This document shows positions 17,609 through 25,466 of a stretch of DNA of 64,000 nt, piece after piece. The DNA is taken from NCBI RefSeq assembly GCF_000720115.1, contig NZ_JOIR01000031.1, positions 47,893-111,892 on the forward strand, read 5' to 3'. The translations under genes and the position numbers were made by a program. How positions within the stretch are numbered: the first letter of the stretch is position 1; each line of letters opens with the position of its first letter. The notes under the pieces are model-generated. The model did not search any database, was not told where the DNA came from, and saw only the letters and a program-made list of their open reading frames with translations. This DNA comes from Streptomyces sp. NRRL F-2580. GTDB lineage: Bacteria; Actinomycetota; Actinomycetes; Streptomycetales; Streptomycetaceae.

Positions 17609-18250
17609 GTGACGATATTCGACGCCGTGAACGCCACCGCCGTCCGAAGCGCGGACCAGTTGCGCGAGTTGTACGAGGAGCCCGGTGAGATGGCCCGGCG
17701 CAAGGCCGTGGACCGGATCCACGAGGCCGCGCGGGCGGTCATCGGGCGGTCGTCGCTGGTGTTCGTGGCCAGTGCGGGGGCCGACGGGAGCTGCGATGTC
17801 ACGCCACGGGGCGGGCCGCCCGGGTTCGTGGCCGTCCTCGACGAGTTCACCCTCGCCGTCCCCGACGCCACCGGCAACAAGCGGCTCGACACCGCCCACA
17901 ACATCGTGGAGACGGGCCGGGCCGGGCTGATCTTCGTCATCCCCGGCCGGGCCACCACGCTGCGCGTGAACGGCCGCGCGTGCGTCTCCGCCGACCCCCG
18001 GCTGCTGGAGCAGCTGACGGCCGTCGGCAAGCCGCCGTGCAGCGCCATCGTGGTGGGGGTCGAGGAGGCGTACCAGCACTGCCCGAAGGCGTTCCTGCGC
18101 AGCGGCGCCTGGAAGCCCGGGCAGTGGCTCGCCGAGGACGCCGTACCGAGCTCCGCCGAGGTCACCCTCTCCCACCTGGACATGCCGGGTCTGACGGTCG
18201 AGGACATCCGCCGGCAGGAGCGCGAGTCGCTGCTCTACCGCTACGCGTAG
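17609..18250 (+). CDS. PPOX-type flavoprotein (MSMEG_1061-like pyridoxamine-phosphate oxidase fold)
   Basis: A 213-aa split-barrel FMN-binding protein. The core runs from SSLVFVASAGADGSCDVTPRGGPPGF through LAVPDATGNKRLDTAHNIVETGRAGLIFVIPG to TTLRVNGRACVS, the pattern of the pyridoxamine 5'-phosphate oxidase superfamily, especially the MSMEG_1061 group. The second half (GVEEAYQHCPKAFLRSGAWKPG) is also typical of that group. The reaction is unknown; relatives reduce or oxidise small molecules with FMN or F420. The GTG start at 17609 is leaderless-looking (TAGCGT about 9 nt before it). Its stop overlaps the convergent DUF4240 gene by 10 bp. Confidence 0.85.
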   Translation: MTIFDAVNATAVRSADQLRELYEEPGEMARRKAVDRIHEAARAVIGRSSLVFVASAGADGSCDVTPRGGPPGFVAVLDEFTLAVPDATGNKRLDTAHNIVETGRAGLIFVIPGRATTLRVNGRACVSADPRLLEQLTAVGKPPCSAIVVGVEEAYQHCPKAFLRSGAWKPGQWLAEDAVPSSAEVTLSHLDMPGLTVEDIRRQERESLLYRYA

Positions 18251-18768
18251 TCGAAGAGGGTGCTCAGGCGGGGCAGGCGGGGCGCCAGTTCGGCCGTGTC
18301 GTCGAAGTCGAAGTCCCAGGCCGGGTCCAGGGGCGGGTAGCTGATCGTGAAGGAGTCCGCCGGGAGTTCGCGGCCGGTGGCGGACTCGTAGGCGGTCCAG
18401 GCGATCGAGAGGGCCTCCTCGTCCCACAGTTCGTGGCCCCCGGCCGCGGCCTCGCGGACCGCCGGGTGGGCCGCCAGGGAGTCCGGGTCGGCCAGGGCCG
18501 CTTCGAAGACCGCCCGGCCCTGGGTGAGGAGCCAGCCGCGGAAGTAGTCGAAGCCGTCGTCCGAGCAGCCGCCGTTGATCACGTAGGCCGCGGCCCAGAG
18601 CGGGCCGCGGTAGGACTCCGCCAGCAGGTCCCACAGCACCTGCTGGGCCGCGGCTATCTCCGCCGCCGGACGGGCCGCCAGCAGCTCCGCCGCCCGCCCC
18701 GCCACCTCGTCCGCCGCCGTGCCCGTGCGGGCCGTCTCGATCAACTGCCAGAACATCTGCTTGTCCAT
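18241..18768 (-). CDS. DUF4240 domain protein
   Basis: A 175-aa cytosolic protein starting MDKQMFWQLIETAR, the usual beginning of DUF4240 proteins, and continuing with AAYVINGGCSDDGFDYFRGWLLTQGR and HELWDEEALSIAWTAYE. DUF4240 proteins are abundant in Streptomyces and sometimes accompany toxin-immunity or contact-dependent loci, but no activity is established. No toxin partner is visible here. It lies 28 bp downstream of the ATP-grasp gene on the same strand and may share its transcript. Its 3' end overlaps the PPOX gene tail to tail. Confidence 0.85.
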   Translation of the reverse strand: MDKQMFWQLIETARTGTAADEVAGRAAELLAARPAAEIAAAQQVLWDLLAESYRGPLWAAAYVINGGCSDDGFDYFRGWLLTQGRAVFEAALADPDSLAAHPAVREAAAGGHELWDEEALSIAWTAYESATGRELPADSFTISYPPLDPAWDFDFDDTAELAPRLPRLSTLFDYA

Positions 18769-18796
18769 GGCAAAAGCCTGGCACCCGGCACTGACA

Positions 18797-19600
18797 TCAG
18801 CCGAGGAAGGAGTGGAGAGATCTCGTGAGCGATGTGATGAAGGTGTTCTGGGCGTCCGCCGGGAGGAGGTCCAGGGAGAGGTAGGGGTTGAGGTCCTCCA
18901 GCTCGACGAGGAGGAGTTCGCCCGAGGGGGCCCTGCAGGCGTCGACGCGCTGGATGCCGTGGTCGAGGGTGTTCCAGTCGATGAAGGAGCGGGCGAAGGC
19001 CAGGTCCGCCTCGGTCGGGGCGTAGCGCTCCAGCTCCCAGCGGCGGGCCGGGTCCGGGGCGTGGAGCGCGTACTGGAAGGCGTCGTCCACGAAGTAGAAG
19101 GACACCTCGTACGCGAAGTCGATGCGCGGCTGGATCAGCACGGCCCCGGCCGGGCCGTCCGGTGTCGCGGTGAAGGTGAGGCCGATGGAGTCGGCGCCCT
19201 GCTTCGGCTTGACCGCGTAGGTGGGCACCTGCGGCAGCTCCGAGAGCCTCGCCGGGTCGTCGATCGTCGGGATGACCGGGTAGCCGGCGGCCGTCAAGTC
19301 GAGGAGGTACTGCTTACCCGCCATGTCCGCGCGGCCGGTGAGCGGGTTGTAGACCGGCGTGCCGGCGGCGAGGGCGGCGGCGCGGAAGGAGTCGTAGGCC
19401 TCCTGGTAGTGCAGGACCGGGCCGCTGTTGCGGACGATCACCGCGTCGAAGCCGAGCGGGAGGAGCGCCTCCGCGTCCGCGGGGTGGCACAGGGCCAGGT
19501 CGAAGTCGGCCCGCAGCCGCGAGGTGAGGAATATGTCCTCGTCGCAGTAGCGGCGGCCGCGCGCCGGGTAGGCCAGGTCGGTCACGTAGAGGAGTGGCAT
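18797..19600 (-). CDS. ATP-grasp domain protein
   Basis: A 267-aa ATP-grasp ligase-like protein. The N-terminus (MPLLYVTDLAYPARGRRYCDEDIFLTSRLR) is a pre-ATP-grasp domain. The nucleotide-binding part has YAVKPKQGADSIGL and VLIQPRID, and the C-terminal catalytic acid region reads RVDACRAPSGELLLVELEDLNPYLSL with metal-binding Glu/Asp/Asn. The family joins a carboxylate to an amine or thiol via an acylphosphate, but the substrate is unknown. No peptide or biosynthetic gene is adjacent, so a ribosomal-peptide modification role is not supported. It is probably co-transcribed with the DUF4240 gene and divergent from the LURP-one gene (32 bp between starts). Confidence 0.85.
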   Translation of the reverse strand: MPLLYVTDLAYPARGRRYCDEDIFLTSRLRADFDLALCHPADAEALLPLGFDAVIVRNSGPVLHYQEAYDSFRAAALAAGTPVYNPLTGRADMAGKQYLLDLTAAGYPVIPTIDDPARLSELPQVPTYAVKPKQGADSIGLTFTATPDGPAGAVLIQPRIDFAYEVSFYFVDDAFQYALHAPDPARRWELERYAPTEADLAFARSFIDWNTLDHGIQRVDACRAPSGELLLVELEDLNPYLSLDLLPADAQNTFITSLTRSLHSFLG

Positions 19601-19632
19601 GGCGGAAACCTATCGCGGGCACTGATCAGCGC

Positions 19633-20133
19633 ATGAAATACCTCGTACGGGACAAAGTGCTGGCCATCGGGGACGACTACTGGATCGAGGACGAGGACGG
19701 GCGCCAGGCCTTCCTCGTCGACGGGAAGGCGCTGCGGGTCCGGGACACGCTGGAACTGAAGGACCCGGACGGGCGGATCCTGATCACCCTGCGGGAGAAG
19801 ATGCTCAGCTTCCGCGACGCGATGACCCTGGAGCGGGAGGAGCGGCGGCTCGCGGTGATCCGCCGGAAGAGGTTCTCGCTGCTGCGCAACCACTTCCGCG
19901 TGACCATGGCCGAGGGCACCGAGCTCGATGTCAGCGGGCGGATCCTGGACCGGGAGTTCAAGGTCGAGTACGACGGGGAGCTGCTCGCGCTGGTCTCACG
20001 GCAGTGGTACCGGCTCCGCGAGACGTACGCGGTGGACGTGGTCCGCGAGGACGCGGACGCGGCGCTGCTGGTCGCGGTCGCGGTGTGCGTGATCCGGATG
20101 GCGGAGAAGGAGCGGGAGGACGGGCTCATCTAG
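19633..20133 (+). CDS. LURP-one-related (Tubby/scramblase fold) protein
   Basis: A 166-aa protein of the LURP-one-related superfamily, with a 12-stranded beta barrel around a central helix. Visible landmarks are MKYLVRDKVLAIGDDYWIED, FLVDGKALRVRDTLELKD, ILITLREKMLSFRDAMTLE and VSRQWYRLRETYAVDV. A hydrophobic helix near the C-terminus (DAALLVAVAVCVIRMAE) is the internal helix of the fold rather than a membrane anchor. Plant and animal relatives include LURP1 and phospholipid scramblases; the bacterial role is unknown. The ATG at 19633 opens the conserved sequence. The stop codon lies inside a very long perfect inverted repeat (20130-20186). Confidence 0.9.
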   Translation: MKYLVRDKVLAIGDDYWIEDEDGRQAFLVDGKALRVRDTLELKDPDGRILITLREKMLSFRDAMTLEREERRLAVIRRKRFSLLRNHFRVTMAEGTELDVSGRILDREFKVEYDGELLALVSRQWYRLRETYAVDVVREDADAALLVAVAVCVIRMAEKEREDGLI

Positions 20134-20186
20134 GCCGTCTCTTTCGGATCTTGTCGGCCCGGCAAGATCCGAAAGAGACGGCCTAG
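20130..20186. terminator. 24-bp perfect inverted repeat after LURP-one gene
   Basis: Arms 20130-20153 and 20163-20186 are exact 24-bp inverted copies around a 9-nt loop, starting within the stop codon region of the LURP-one gene. It is an unusually long perfect stem and very probably the transcript terminator; no coding sequence is inside. Confidence 0.85.
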
Positions 20187-20291
20187 GCGCCGGGGTGAGT
20201 ACGGGCGCACGGAGAAGTGAGCATGCGCGCTCATACCGGGGCCGTGGGGGAGGGCGAGGATCGTGTACGTCCCCCACGGAAGGAACCCACC

Positions 20292-20657
20292 GTGAACCCC
20301 AGCACGTACGCGGCCTTGTACGGCCCGTGGCAGCCGGCGAAGCCCGCGCCCAAGGAGCGGCCCGCCGTCGCCGTGCTCGCGGCCCTGCTGTGGACGGTCA
20401 CCACCCTCTCGCTCGTCTGGCTGGCCGGCCTCTTCTCCATCGCGCTCGTCTGGGGCGCGGCGGCCGGGCAGCCGGTGGGAGGCCTGCTGCTGCGTCTCCT
20501 CCTGGTGCCGGTGGTCGCGGCAGCGGCACTCACCGCTCTGGCCTTCGCGCCGGGGATCCGCCGGCTGGCCGTGTCGAGCCGGATGCTCCTCCTGGGCGCC
20601 CTGGCCTGCCCGGCCCCCACCGTCCTCGCGATCATGGTCTGGCTCCGCACCGCCTGA
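20292..20657 (+). CDS. Small hypothetical membrane protein
   Basis: A 121-aa protein with a soluble N-terminus (VNPSTYAALYGPWQPAKPAPKERP) and three probable membrane helices (AVLAALLWTVTTLSLVWLAG, GLLLRLLLVPVVAAAALTAL, MLLLGALACPAPTVLAIMVW). I do not recognise a family. GGAAGG precedes the GTG by about 9 nt. It is convergent with the GNAT gene downstream (22 bp apart). Confidence 0.6.
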   Translation: MNPSTYAALYGPWQPAKPAPKERPAVAVLAALLWTVTTLSLVWLAGLFSIALVWGAAAGQPVGGLLLRLLLVPVVAAAALTALAFAPGIRRLAVSSRMLLLGALACPAPTVLAIMVWLRTA

Positions 20658-20679
20658 GCCGGGCGGACGGGCCCGCGCG

Positions 20680-21255
20680 CTACGGCCCGGCCGGCGGGCC
20701 GCCGGGCAGGGGCAGCACCATCACGTCGTAGGCCGGGTGCCCGTCCCCGTACCGGGCCCGGCCGACCTTCCGGTAGCCCCAGGTGGCGTAGGCCGTCCGC
20801 GCGGGGGCCGCCTCGGGGTCGGGGCGCGCGGTCAGCGTGATCCGCTCGGCCTCCTGATCCGCGATCAGGAGCCGGTGCATGGACGCGGCGATGCCCCGCC
20901 GTCGCCAGGCCCCGCGCACGGCGAGTTCGGCCACGTTGAAGGTCCGCCGGCCGTTCTCCTCGACGAAGGCTTCGCCGAGCGGCTGCTCCAGGGCCTTCCA
21001 CCACCCGGTGTCCGCGGGCAGCCGGTAGCCGTACGAGAAGCCGACGGGCTCGTCGCCGTCCCGCGCCAGGATCAGCCGGAAGCCGTCCCGCACCGCCTGC
21101 CGCCCGGCGCGCACGCGGAAATCGGCGGCGTCCCGGGGACCCTCGCGGTACGGGGGCTCCGCGTAGACCTCCTGGTAGACGCGTGCGAGCGCGTCCAGCC
21201 GTCGTACCGCCTCCTCGGACCGATCGATCCGCTCGTACGTCACGCCTGTGGTCAC
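20680..21255 (-). CDS. GNAT family N-acetyltransferase
   Basis: A 191-aa acetyltransferase with a GNAT acetyl-CoA site. The beta-4 strand FNVAELAVRGAWRRRGIAASMHRLLI includes the R/Q-x-x-G-x-A pyrophosphate-binding loop (RRRGIA). The C-terminal part (ARTAYATWGYRKVGRARYGDGHPAYDVMVLPL) is typical. The substrate is unknown. The GTG start at 21255 overlaps the TGA of the upstream carbon-nitrogen hydrolase (GTGA), so the two are translationally coupled. The acetyltransferase is presumably made in a fixed ratio with that hydrolase. Confidence 0.88.
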   Translation of the reverse strand: MTTGVTYERIDRSEEAVRRLDALARVYQEVYAEPPYREGPRDAADFRVRAGRQAVRDGFRLILARDGDEPVGFSYGYRLPADTGWWKALEQPLGEAFVEENGRRTFNVAELAVRGAWRRRGIAASMHRLLIADQEAERITLTARPDPEAAPARTAYATWGYRKVGRARYGDGHPAYDVMVLPLPGGPPAGP

Positions 21256-22043
21256 GCGTGGCCGCCGCGGTCCAGGCGGCGGTCCTTCAGGGCCGGGAAC
21301 TGGGCGCGGGTTTCGGGGACCTTGGCCGGGTCGAGGTCCACCGTGAGGACGGCCTCGCCGGGGCCGGCCTCCGCCAGGACCTCGCCCCACGGGTCCACCA
21401 CCAGGCTGTGCCCGGCCTGTTCGACGCCCGCGTGGGTGCCGGCCAGCCCGCACGCCAGGACGTACGACTGGTCCTCCACGGCGCGGGCCCGGTTGAGCAG
21501 GGTCCAGTGGGAGCGCCGGCGCGCGGGCCAGCCCGCCGCGACGACCATCGTGGTGGCGCCGGCGTCGACCAGGCCGCGGAACAGCTCCGGGAAGCGCAGG
21601 TCGTAGCAGGTGGCGATGCCGAGGGTCTGTTCGGGCAGCTCCACGGTGGTCAGGGAGTCGCCCGGCGACATGAGCACCGCCTCGCCCTGGTCGAAGCCGA
21701 AGCGGTGGATCTTCCGGTAGGTGGCGGCCAGCTCGCCCGCCGGGGAGAGGACGAGGGCGGTGTTGTAGAGGGAGCCGTCGCCGGCGCGCTCCACGACCGA
21801 GCCCGCGTGCAGCCAGACCCCGGCGTCGCGGGCGGCCTTGGACATGGCCTCGTAGGTCGGTCCGTCCAGGGGTTCGGCCTCGGTCTCGAACTGCTCGTAG
21901 GCGAAGGCGCCGACGGGCCACAGTTCGGGCAGCACGACGAGGTCGGAGCCTTCCTGCTCCCGTACGAGGTCGGCCACGCGGGCACGTCGGGAAGTCACCG
22001 ACTCGCCCTCGTTCACTGCGATTTGGATCAGCGAGGCGCGCAC
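21252..22043 (-). CDS. Carbon-nitrogen hydrolase (nitrilase superfamily)
   Basis: A 263-aa amidase of the nitrilase superfamily with the Glu-Lys-Cys triad visible: Glu in VLPELWPVGAF, Lys in ATYRKIHRFGFD, and Cys in LGIATCYDLRFPELFR. It hydrolyses a carbon-nitrogen bond of a small amide in the cytosol. Length and motifs fit the omega-amidase/deaminated-glutathione-amidase-like branch, but the substrate cannot be assigned. The GTG start at 22043 is divergent from the MDMPI gene with 150 bp between. It overlaps and is coupled to the GNAT gene downstream. Confidence 0.92.
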   Translation of the reverse strand: MRASLIQIAVNEGESVTSRRARVADLVREQEGSDLVVLPELWPVGAFAYEQFETEAEPLDGPTYEAMSKAARDAGVWLHAGSVVERAGDGSLYNTALVLSPAGELAATYRKIHRFGFDQGEAVLMSPGDSLTTVELPEQTLGIATCYDLRFPELFRGLVDAGATTMVVAAGWPARRRSHWTLLNRARAVEDQSYVLACGLAGTHAGVEQAGHSLVVDPWGEVLAEAGPGEAVLTVDLDPAKVPETRAQFPALKDRRLDRGGHA

Positions 22044-22103
22044 ACTACCACCGTCCTGGCGTTCAAGCCGTCAACTCGGGCCTACGATCGTCACACGAAA
22101 GCA

Positions 22104-22162
22104 CTGCCGGGGTGCTCACCGGCAGCGTAGTTTTGGAAACTGAGTCCACTGCTTCCGAAAAC
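22104..22162 (+). promoter_or_regulatory. Hairpin and palindrome between divergent nitrilase and MDMPI genes
   Basis: CTGCCGG and CCGGCAG (22104-22125) form a stem with an 8-nt loop, followed shortly by TTTT. Then GTTTTGGAA (22130-22138) is repeated in inverted form with one bulged base at 22153-22162. The segment is less GC-rich than its surroundings. It may hold an operator or a leader hairpin for the plus-strand gene. Confidence 0.35.
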
Positions 22163-22193
22163 GCGCCACTGAACAGCACCGCGAGGGGTCCCG

Positions 22194-23018
22194 TTGACCG
22201 TCCATCCCAGCCTTCAGCCCTATGCCGACGCGTGGACGCACTCCATCGAGGCGATATCCGAGCTGGTCCTCCCCCTGACGGAGGGCGAGTGGAACCGGGC
22301 GACGCCGTGCCCCGGCTGGTCGGTCCGTGACGTCGTCTCACACATCATCGGCATCGAATGCGAGCAGCTCGGGGACCCGCGGCCGATCCACACGGTGGCG
22401 CGGGACCTGCGGCACGTGGTGGACGAGTTCAGCCGGTACATGGAGGTGCAGGTCGACGTGCGGCGTCACCACACCGCGCCGGAGATGACCTCGGAGCTGG
22501 AGTACACCGTCATCCGGCGCTCGCGGCAGCTGCGCAACGAGAAGCGGGATCCGGACACGATGGTGCGGGGTCCGCTGGGTGACCAGGTGACACTGGAGCA
22601 CGCGCTGCGGCTGCGCGCGTTCGACGTGTGGATCCACGAGCAGGACCTGCGGGCGGCACTGGGCGTGCCGGGGAACTGGGACGCGCCGGGTGCCTACGTG
22701 GCGCGGGACGTCCTGCTGGCCGGGCTGCCGAAGGTGGTGGCGAAGCGGGCGGGCGCGCCGGCGCACTCGGCGGTGGTCATCGACGTGCACGGCCCGCTGG
22801 AGTTCATGCGGACGGTACGGGTGGACGCCGACGGCCGCGGCACGGTCGACAAGGCGCCGTCGCTGGGTCCCGCCGTGACGCTGACGCTGGACTGGGAGAC
22901 GTACGTACGGCTGGCGGCGGGGCGGGTGCGGGCGCGTTCCGTCGCGGACCGGGTGAAGGTGGAGGGCGACGCCGAGCTGGCGGAGGCCATCCTGACGCAG
23001 TTCTCCGTCACTCCGTAG
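22194..23018 (+). CDS. Mycothiol-dependent maleylpyruvate isomerase family (MDMPI/DinB-like) protein
   Basis: A 274-aa protein of the MDMPI N-terminal (DinB_2-type four-helix) family: PYADAWTHSIEAISELVLPLTEGEWNRATPCPGWSVRDVVSHIIGIECEQL. The first metal-binding His lies in DVVSHIIG and another in HALRLRAFDVWIHEQDLR. Family members use mycothiol with a divalent metal, and mycothiol is the actinobacterial low-molecular-weight thiol. The C-terminal ~90 residues form the sterol-carrier-like MDMPI C domain (VVIDVHGPLEFMRTVRVDADG...). The true substrate is unknown; few members are real maleylpyruvate isomerases. Translation starts at TTG 22194, 5 nt after GAGGGG. The stop overlaps the convergent AraC gene by 11 bp. 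Confidence 0.88.
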   Translation: MTVHPSLQPYADAWTHSIEAISELVLPLTEGEWNRATPCPGWSVRDVVSHIIGIECEQLGDPRPIHTVARDLRHVVDEFSRYMEVQVDVRRHHTAPEMTSELEYTVIRRSRQLRNEKRDPDTMVRGPLGDQVTLEHALRLRAFDVWIHEQDLRAALGVPGNWDAPGAYVARDVLLAGLPKVVAKRAGAPAHSAVVIDVHGPLEFMRTVRVDADGRGTVDKAPSLGPAVTLTLDWETYVRLAAGRVRARSVADRVKVEGDAELAEAILTQFSVTP

Positions 23019-24027
23019 GAACGCCGCCGGACGGGTCGGCGTACGGGCCGGTGTACGGGCCGGCTTGCGCCGCGGCGCGGCGGAACGCGGTGGGGCTGAT
23101 CCCGTACGCCTCGCGGAAGGCACGGCTGAAGGCCGCGGCGTTGCCGAAGCACCAGCGGGCGGCGATGTCGTGGACGGGCCGGCCGGCCAGTTCCGGGCGG
23201 GCCAGGTCGGCGCGGCAGCGTTCCAGGCGGCGCCGCCGGACGGTGGCCGAGACGCTCTCCGGCGCGTCGCGGAAGAGCAGGTACAGGCGGCGTACGGAGA
23301 TGCCGTGCGCGGCGGCGATCAGGCCCGGGGTGAGCTCGGGGTCCCCCAGGTGGTGCTCGATGAAGGCGTCGATCCGCTCGCGCAAGGCACGGGCGCGGGC
23401 CTTGGCGGGCAGTTCCCCGTAGGCGTCGACGCGCTGGGCGAGGACGGCGGCGGACAGTTCGACGGCGACCGTGCCGAGCCGCTGGAGCTCCTCCGGCGAG
23501 CATTCTGAGCCGTGCGCGCCGAGCGAGGAGAGGAACTGGGCCAGGATGGCCGCCATCCCGCTCTCCGCGCCGATGCGGCGGCCGAGCAGCGGGTCGATCC
23601 GGCCGGCGCGCAGGGGCAGCGCGTCCCTCGGGAGCTGGACGACCAGCGCGCCGAGCGTGCCCTGCCCGGGGCGGCAGTCGGCCTCGAAGGGGTGCGAGGT
23701 GTCCCAGAGGATCATGTCGCCGGGGGCGAGTTCCGCTTCGCCGTCGCACTGGGACATCCACATCCGGCCGCGGGTCAGCAGCGACAGCTGGTACTGCTCG
23801 GGGTCCCCGCGCCGGATGAGCGCGGGCGTGCGCCGCGACCGTACGTGCGAGTACTCGAAGGACGACACCTGTACGGCGCCCAGGTCCAGCGCGGCCGCCT
23901 CCGCCTGGAAGTCGGCAGACCGTTCACTGGCGAGGACGAGCGGCATCAGCGAGGTGGAGATGACGTCGTTGAACCAGTCGAACCGCTCCACCTCCGGGAC
24001 GGTGGCGGCGGACAGCTTCGTCCACAT
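23008..24027 (-). CDS. AraC family transcriptional regulator
   Basis: A 339-aa regulator with an N-terminal AraC_binding_2 (cupin-like) domain (FDWFNDVISTSLMPLVLASE...GDMILWDTSHPFEADC) and a C-terminal double helix-turn-helix. The second half reads IDAFIEHHLGDPELTPGLIAAAHGISVRRLYLLFRD, then PVHDIAARWCFGNAAAFSRAFREAYGISPTAFRR, the standard AraC/XylS signature. It is probably a transcriptional activator with an unknown ligand. It is transcribed from the same side as the MFS gene upstream (24075), only 47 bp apart, so it may be co-transcribed with the GntR-MFS pair. Proline and Gly-rich residues end the protein. Confidence 0.92.
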   Translation of the reverse strand: MWTKLSAATVPEVERFDWFNDVISTSLMPLVLASERSADFQAEAAALDLGAVQVSSFEYSHVRSRRTPALIRRGDPEQYQLSLLTRGRMWMSQCDGEAELAPGDMILWDTSHPFEADCRPGQGTLGALVVQLPRDALPLRAGRIDPLLGRRIGAESGMAAILAQFLSSLGAHGSECSPEELQRLGTVAVELSAAVLAQRVDAYGELPAKARARALRERIDAFIEHHLGDPELTPGLIAAAHGISVRRLYLLFRDAPESVSATVRRRRLERCRADLARPELAGRPVHDIAARWCFGNAAAFSRAFREAYGISPTAFRRAAAQAGPYTGPYADPSGGVPTE

Positions 24028-24074
24028 TCCTGCGGTTCCTCCTCCTGCTGCCGCTCCCTCCCGGGACTGCGGCC

Positions 24075-25466
24075 CTACGGTCCCTCGCGCCCTGCGGCGT
24101 CCGGCAGGGGACACGCGCGGGACACCCGCTCCGGTTCCGCCTCCCGGGCCAGTGCGCGGCGGCGCAGCCGGAGGATCTGGGAGACGCCCAGCGCTTCGAG
24201 GACGAACACCGTCGAGAAGGCGATGCGGTAGTCGTCGCCGGTTGCGTCGAGCAGCACGCCCACGGTGAGCAGGGTGGTCATCGACGCGATGAAGCCGCCC
24301 ATGTTCGTGATCCCGGAGGCGGTGCCCTGCCGCTGCGCCGGATTGGCCGGGCGGGCGAAGTCGAAGCCGATCATCGACGCCGGGCCGCAGCTGCCGAGGA
24401 CCAGGCACAGGGTGATCAGCAGCCACATCGGCGCCCTGTCGCCCGGGTAGGCGAGGACGGCCGCCCAGAGGAGGGCCGTGAGGCCGACGGTGCCCAGCGC
24501 GAGCGGGATCCGCGCGGACTGGCGGCGGCCGACGGCCTGGCCGTAGACCAGTCCGAGCGCCATGTTGGAGGCGACCACCAGCGTCAGCAGTCCGCCCGCG
24601 GTGGTCCGCGACAGCCCTTGCGCCTCGACCAGGAAGGGCATGCCCCACAGCAGCAGGAACACCATCGCCGGGAACTGCGTCGTGAAGTGCACCCACAGGC
24701 CGAGGCGGGTGCCGGGTTCGGCCCAGGACTCGCGGATCTGGCGGCGTACGAAACCACCGGACCCGGCGGACCCGCGCTGTACCGGAGCCGGACCGTGCCC
24801 CTCCGGGTGGTCGCGCAGGAACAGCACCAGCGGCACCAGCACGACCACCCCGGCCACCGCGCTCCCCGCGAAGGCCGCGGTCCAGCCCACGCCGTGCAGG
24901 ACGGGGGCGAGGACGAGCGTGGAGACGAGGTTGCCGGCCATGCCGACCAGCCCGGCGAGCTGCGCCATCAGCGGCGCGCGCCGGGCCGGGAACCACCGGG
25001 TGCCGAGCCGCAGTACCGAGATGAAGGTCATCGCGTCGCCGCAGCCGAGCAGGGCCCGCGCGGCGAGCGCCATGCCGTAGGAGGGGGAGAGGGCGAAGCC
25101 GAGCTGGCCGACGGTGAAGAGCACCGCGCCCAGCGTCAGCACCTTTTTGGTGCCGAGCCGGTCGACCATCAGGCCCACGGGTATCTGCATGCCCGCGTAG
25201 ACCAGCAGTTGGAGGAGGGAGAAGGTGGCCAGCGCCGAGGCGTTGACGTGGAAGCGGTCGGCGGCGTCGAGGCCGGCCACACCCAGGCTGGTACGGAAGA
25301 TCACCGCCACGAAGTAGACGGCGACGCCGATGGACCAGACGGCGACGGCCCGTCTGCCGCCGGGAGGGTCCTGGACCGGCTGCGGCGCGGTCGCCCGCGC
25401 GCTCCCCGGCCCGCTCCCCTGCCCGCTCCCCGGCCCGGTCCCCTGCACGGTCACCCGGGCGGTCAC
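24075..25466 (-). CDS. MFS transporter
   Basis: A 463-aa major facilitator with about 12 membrane helices, from AVWSIGVAVYFVAVIFRTSLGVAGLD to LLTVGVLLD. The MFS motif A loop appears as GLMVDRLGTKKVL between helices 2 and 3. Sequences such as FSLLQLLVYAGMQIPVG suggest the NarK/hexuronate-like branch, but the substrate is unknown. The first ~35 residues are Gly/Pro/Thr-rich and cytosolic. The GTG start at 25466 overlaps the TGA of the gntR gene (GTGA), so the regulator and transporter form one operon, and the GntR protein probably controls uptake of the MFS substrate. Confidence 0.9.
   Translation of the reverse strand: MTARVTVQGTGPGSGQGSGPGSARATAPQPVQDPPGGRRAVAVWSIGVAVYFVAVIFRTSLGVAGLDAADRFHVNASALATFSLLQLLVYAGMQIPVGLMVDRLGTKKVLTLGAVLFTVGQLGFALSPSYGMALAARALLGCGDAMTFISVLRLGTRWFPARRAPLMAQLAGLVGMAGNLVSTLVLAPVLHGVGWTAAFAGSAVAGVVVLVPLVLFLRDHPEGHGPAPVQRGSAGSGGFVRRQIRESWAEPGTRLGLWVHFTTQFPAMVFLLLWGMPFLVEAQGLSRTTAGGLLTLVVASNMALGLVYGQAVGRRQSARIPLALGTVGLTALLWAAVLAYPGDRAPMWLLITLCLVLGSCGPASMIGFDFARPANPAQRQGTASGITNMGGFIASMTTLLTVGVLLDATGDDYRIAFSTVFVLEALGVSQILRLRRRALAREAEPERVSRACPLPDAAGREGP

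Noticed and set aside
18797..20133. ATP-grasp gene considered as part of a ribosomally made peptide (graspetide-type) cluster
   Set aside because: No precursor peptide, methyltransferase or exporter is adjacent, and the protein is shorter than typical graspetide ligases.
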